Shown piece after piece: positions 5,232 through 6,397 of a stretch of 6,397 nt of DNA. The position numbers were made by a program, and so were the translations under genes. Numbering within the stretch: position 1 is the first letter of the stretch; each line of letters opens with the position of its first letter. The notes beneath the pieces were generated by a model, which worked only from the letters and a program-made list of their open reading frames with translations, was not told the DNA's origin and ran no database searches. The DNA is from an uncultured Ruminococcus sp. (GTDB lineage Bacteria > Bacillota > Clostridia > Oscillospirales > Acutalibacteraceae). The stretch covers positions 1-6,397 of the forward strand of contig CAMKNF010000113.1 of NCBI GenBank assembly GCA_946414115.1, read 5' to 3'.

Positions 5232-6353
5232 TTACTCAACATCCTGCATTGCATCGTAACCTGTTTCGCCTGTTCTTACCTTTACAACGTCTTCAACATC
5301 GTAAATGAAGATTTTACCGTCGCCGATATGACCTGTGTAGAGAGCCTTAACAGCCGCATCTACTACTGCCTTTACGGGAACCTTGCAGACTACGATTTCA
5401 ACCTTCATCTTAGGCAGGAGGTTACTTTCAACAGCAACACCTCTGTAGTACTCTGCTTTACCCTTCTGGGCGCCGCAACCGAGAACCTGTGAAACTGTCA
5501 TACCTGTAATGCCGAGCTTATCCATTTCTTCCTTGAGAGCTTCAAGCTTGGACTGCTTAAGGAGAATGTCAATCTTTGTAATCTTAACGCCGTCGGAAGC
5601 AACGTCATACTTGCCTGCGAGCTGTACCGGAACAGCCTGTGTAACGGGTACATTGCCTTCAACATCAAATGTTTCGTCAAGCGAAGCTGTACCAACGCCG
5701 ATGGGCATAAAGTCTGCGTATGCGCTGATAAGACCATGCTCTGTAATGTCGAGACCCTTCATTTCCTCGTCCTTTGTAACACGAAGACCGATTGTCTTTT
5801 TAAGAACAAAGAATACGATTGACATACAAACTACTGTCCAGCCGATGATTGCTACTACGCCGAGAGCCTGAATTCCGAGCTGGTTGAAGCCGCCGCCGTA
5901 GAAAAGACCTGTTACGCCGTCCTGACCTTTACCTGTTGCGAAAAGTCCGACTGCAAGACCGCCCCAGATACCGTTTACGCCGTGAACGCCGAATGCACCA
6001 ACGGGGTCATCTATCTTGAGTTTAATATCAACAAATTCAACTGCAACGACGATGAGGATACCTGAAACAAGGCCGATGATTGCAGCGCCGAGTGCGTCAA
6101 CGTCTGCACAGCCTGCGGTTACACCTACAAGACCTGCGAGTGAGCCGTTAAGGCACATTGAAACATCAGGCTTGCCGTTCTTAATCCATGTGAAAATCAT
6201 TGTTGTAACTGTTGCAACTGCGGGAGCAACTGTTGTTGTAAGGAAAATCTGTCCGAGGAAAGCACCGTCGCCTGCGGCAGCGCCGTTAAAGCCGTACCAA
6301 CCGAACCAGAGAATGAATACGCCGAGAGCACCGAGTGTGATGCTGTGACCGGG
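5232..6353 (-). CDS. amt: Ammonium transporter fused to a C-terminal PII (GlnB/GlnK) domain, 5'-partial
   Basis: The frame is open from the adapter junction to TAA at 5234-5232, showing 373 residues; the first ATG (6200) is internal. Residues 1-212 are the second half of an Amt/MEP channel: PGHSITLG (1-8), LWFGWYGFNG (15-24), LNGSLAGLVGVTAGC (68-82), DDPVGAFGVHGVNGIWGG (115-132, with His124 matching the second of the twin pore histidines) and GLDITEHG (200-207). About 200 N-terminal residues, including the first pore histidine, are missing. A linker (about 213-256) leads to a full PII domain (257-367): GITGMTVSQVLGCG (281-294), QKGKAEYYRG (296-305) in the T-loop, TGHIGDGKIF (340-349) for ATP and VRTGE (359-363). 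The T-loop tyrosine uridylylated in enteric PII is replaced (RGVAVES). The protein should conduct ammonium across the membrane while its own PII domain senses 2-oxoglutarate/ATP/ADP and gates it. Confidence 0.95.
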   Translation of the reverse strand, partial: PGHSITLGALGVFILWFGWYGFNGAAAGDGAFLGQIFLTTTVAPAVATVTTMIFTWIKNGKPDVSMCLNGSLAGLVGVTAGCADVDALGAAIIGLVSGILIVVAVEFVDIKLKIDDPVGAFGVHGVNGIWGGLAVGLFATGKGQDGVTGLFYGGGFNQLGIQALGVVAIIGWTVVCMSIVFFVLKKTIGLRVTKDEEMKGLDITEHGLISAYADFMPIGVGTASLDETFDVEGNVPVTQAVPVQLAGKYDVASDGVKITKIDILLKQSKLEALKEEMDKLGITGMTVSQVLGCGAQKGKAEYYRGVAVESNLLPKMKVEIVVCKVPVKAVVDAAVKALYTGHIGDGKIFIYDVEDVVKVRTGETGYDAMQDVE

Positions 6354-6397
6354 AGATCGGAAGAGCGTCGTGTAGGGAAAGAGTGTAGATCTCGGTG
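6354..6397 (-). other. Illumina adapter, reverse complement (artefact)
   Basis: The last 44 bases begin AGATCGGAAGAGCGTCGTG and match the reverse complement of the Illumina P5/Read-1 adapter, as seen when Read 2 runs past the insert. The last genomic base is 6353. The amt frame must not be extended into this stretch. Confidence 0.98.

Noticed and set aside
6016..6348. Plus-strand open frame of 110 codons
   Set aside because: It is antisense to the Amt domain, whose transmembrane motifs run continuously on the minus strand.
51..6353. A new defence, CRISPR or biosynthetic system
   Set aside because: No repeat-spacer array, nuclease, toxin-antitoxin pair or biosynthetic core enzyme is seen; the genes belong to known housekeeping or transport families with individual oddities.
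1..6397. Terminal inverted repeats of a mobile element
   Set aside because: Both ends are Illumina adapter; no transposase, integrase or target-site duplication is present.

Overview
The window looks like an assembled piece of a Clostridia-type (Firmicutes, probably gut Ruminococcaceae/Lachnospiraceae-like) chromosome. The base composition is AT-leaning, intergenic gaps are short and very AT-rich, Shine-Dalgarno sites are strong, and the family set is typical: an Amt-PII fusion, a small zinc-ribbon membrane protein, a PlsY/GT28 lipid pair and a TRAM-less RlmD-type methyltransferase. This placement is inference from family content; no rRNA or tRNA gene is present to confirm it.

The first 50 and last 44 bases are not biological. 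They are the Illumina P5/Read-1 adapter and its reverse complement, so they form an artificial terminal inverted repeat. The real insert is 51-6353, and the gene at each edge is cut by the adapter junction.

Layout. (1) 51-1038, minus: a 3'-truncated PurF-like amidophosphoribosyltransferase whose glutaminase active site appears to be missing. (2) 1039-1283: a divergent promoter region with a sigma-A-like promoter for each side and short repeats. (3) 1284-3010, plus: a two-gene lipid operon, a divergent PlsY acyltransferase overlapping by 13 bp a GT28/MGDG-synthase-like glycosyltransferase, closed by a hairpin terminator. (4) 3060-3272, minus: a decayed GyrI-like gene that has lost its 5' end and a large internal segment and carries an in-frame TAG. 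(5) 3278-4450, minus: an RlmD-family 23S rRNA uracil methyltransferase. (6) 4451-4666: a second divergent promoter region. (7) 4667-5110, plus: a zinc-ribbon membrane protein with a Q/N/Y-rich linker. (8) 5143-5184: a hairpin between convergent genes. (9) 5232-6353, minus: a 5'-truncated ammonium channel fused to a complete PII signalling domain.

The genes look like ordinary housekeeping and adaptation units rather than one pathway. PlsY and the glycosyltransferase plausibly act together in membrane (glyco)lipid synthesis. Amt-PII couples ammonium uptake to nitrogen and energy sensing. I see no defence system, CRISPR array, mobile element, riboswitch or structural RNA. The points most worth a second look are the PurF-like protein without catalytic residues, the Amt-PII fusion, the GyrI-like gene remnant and the adapter ends.
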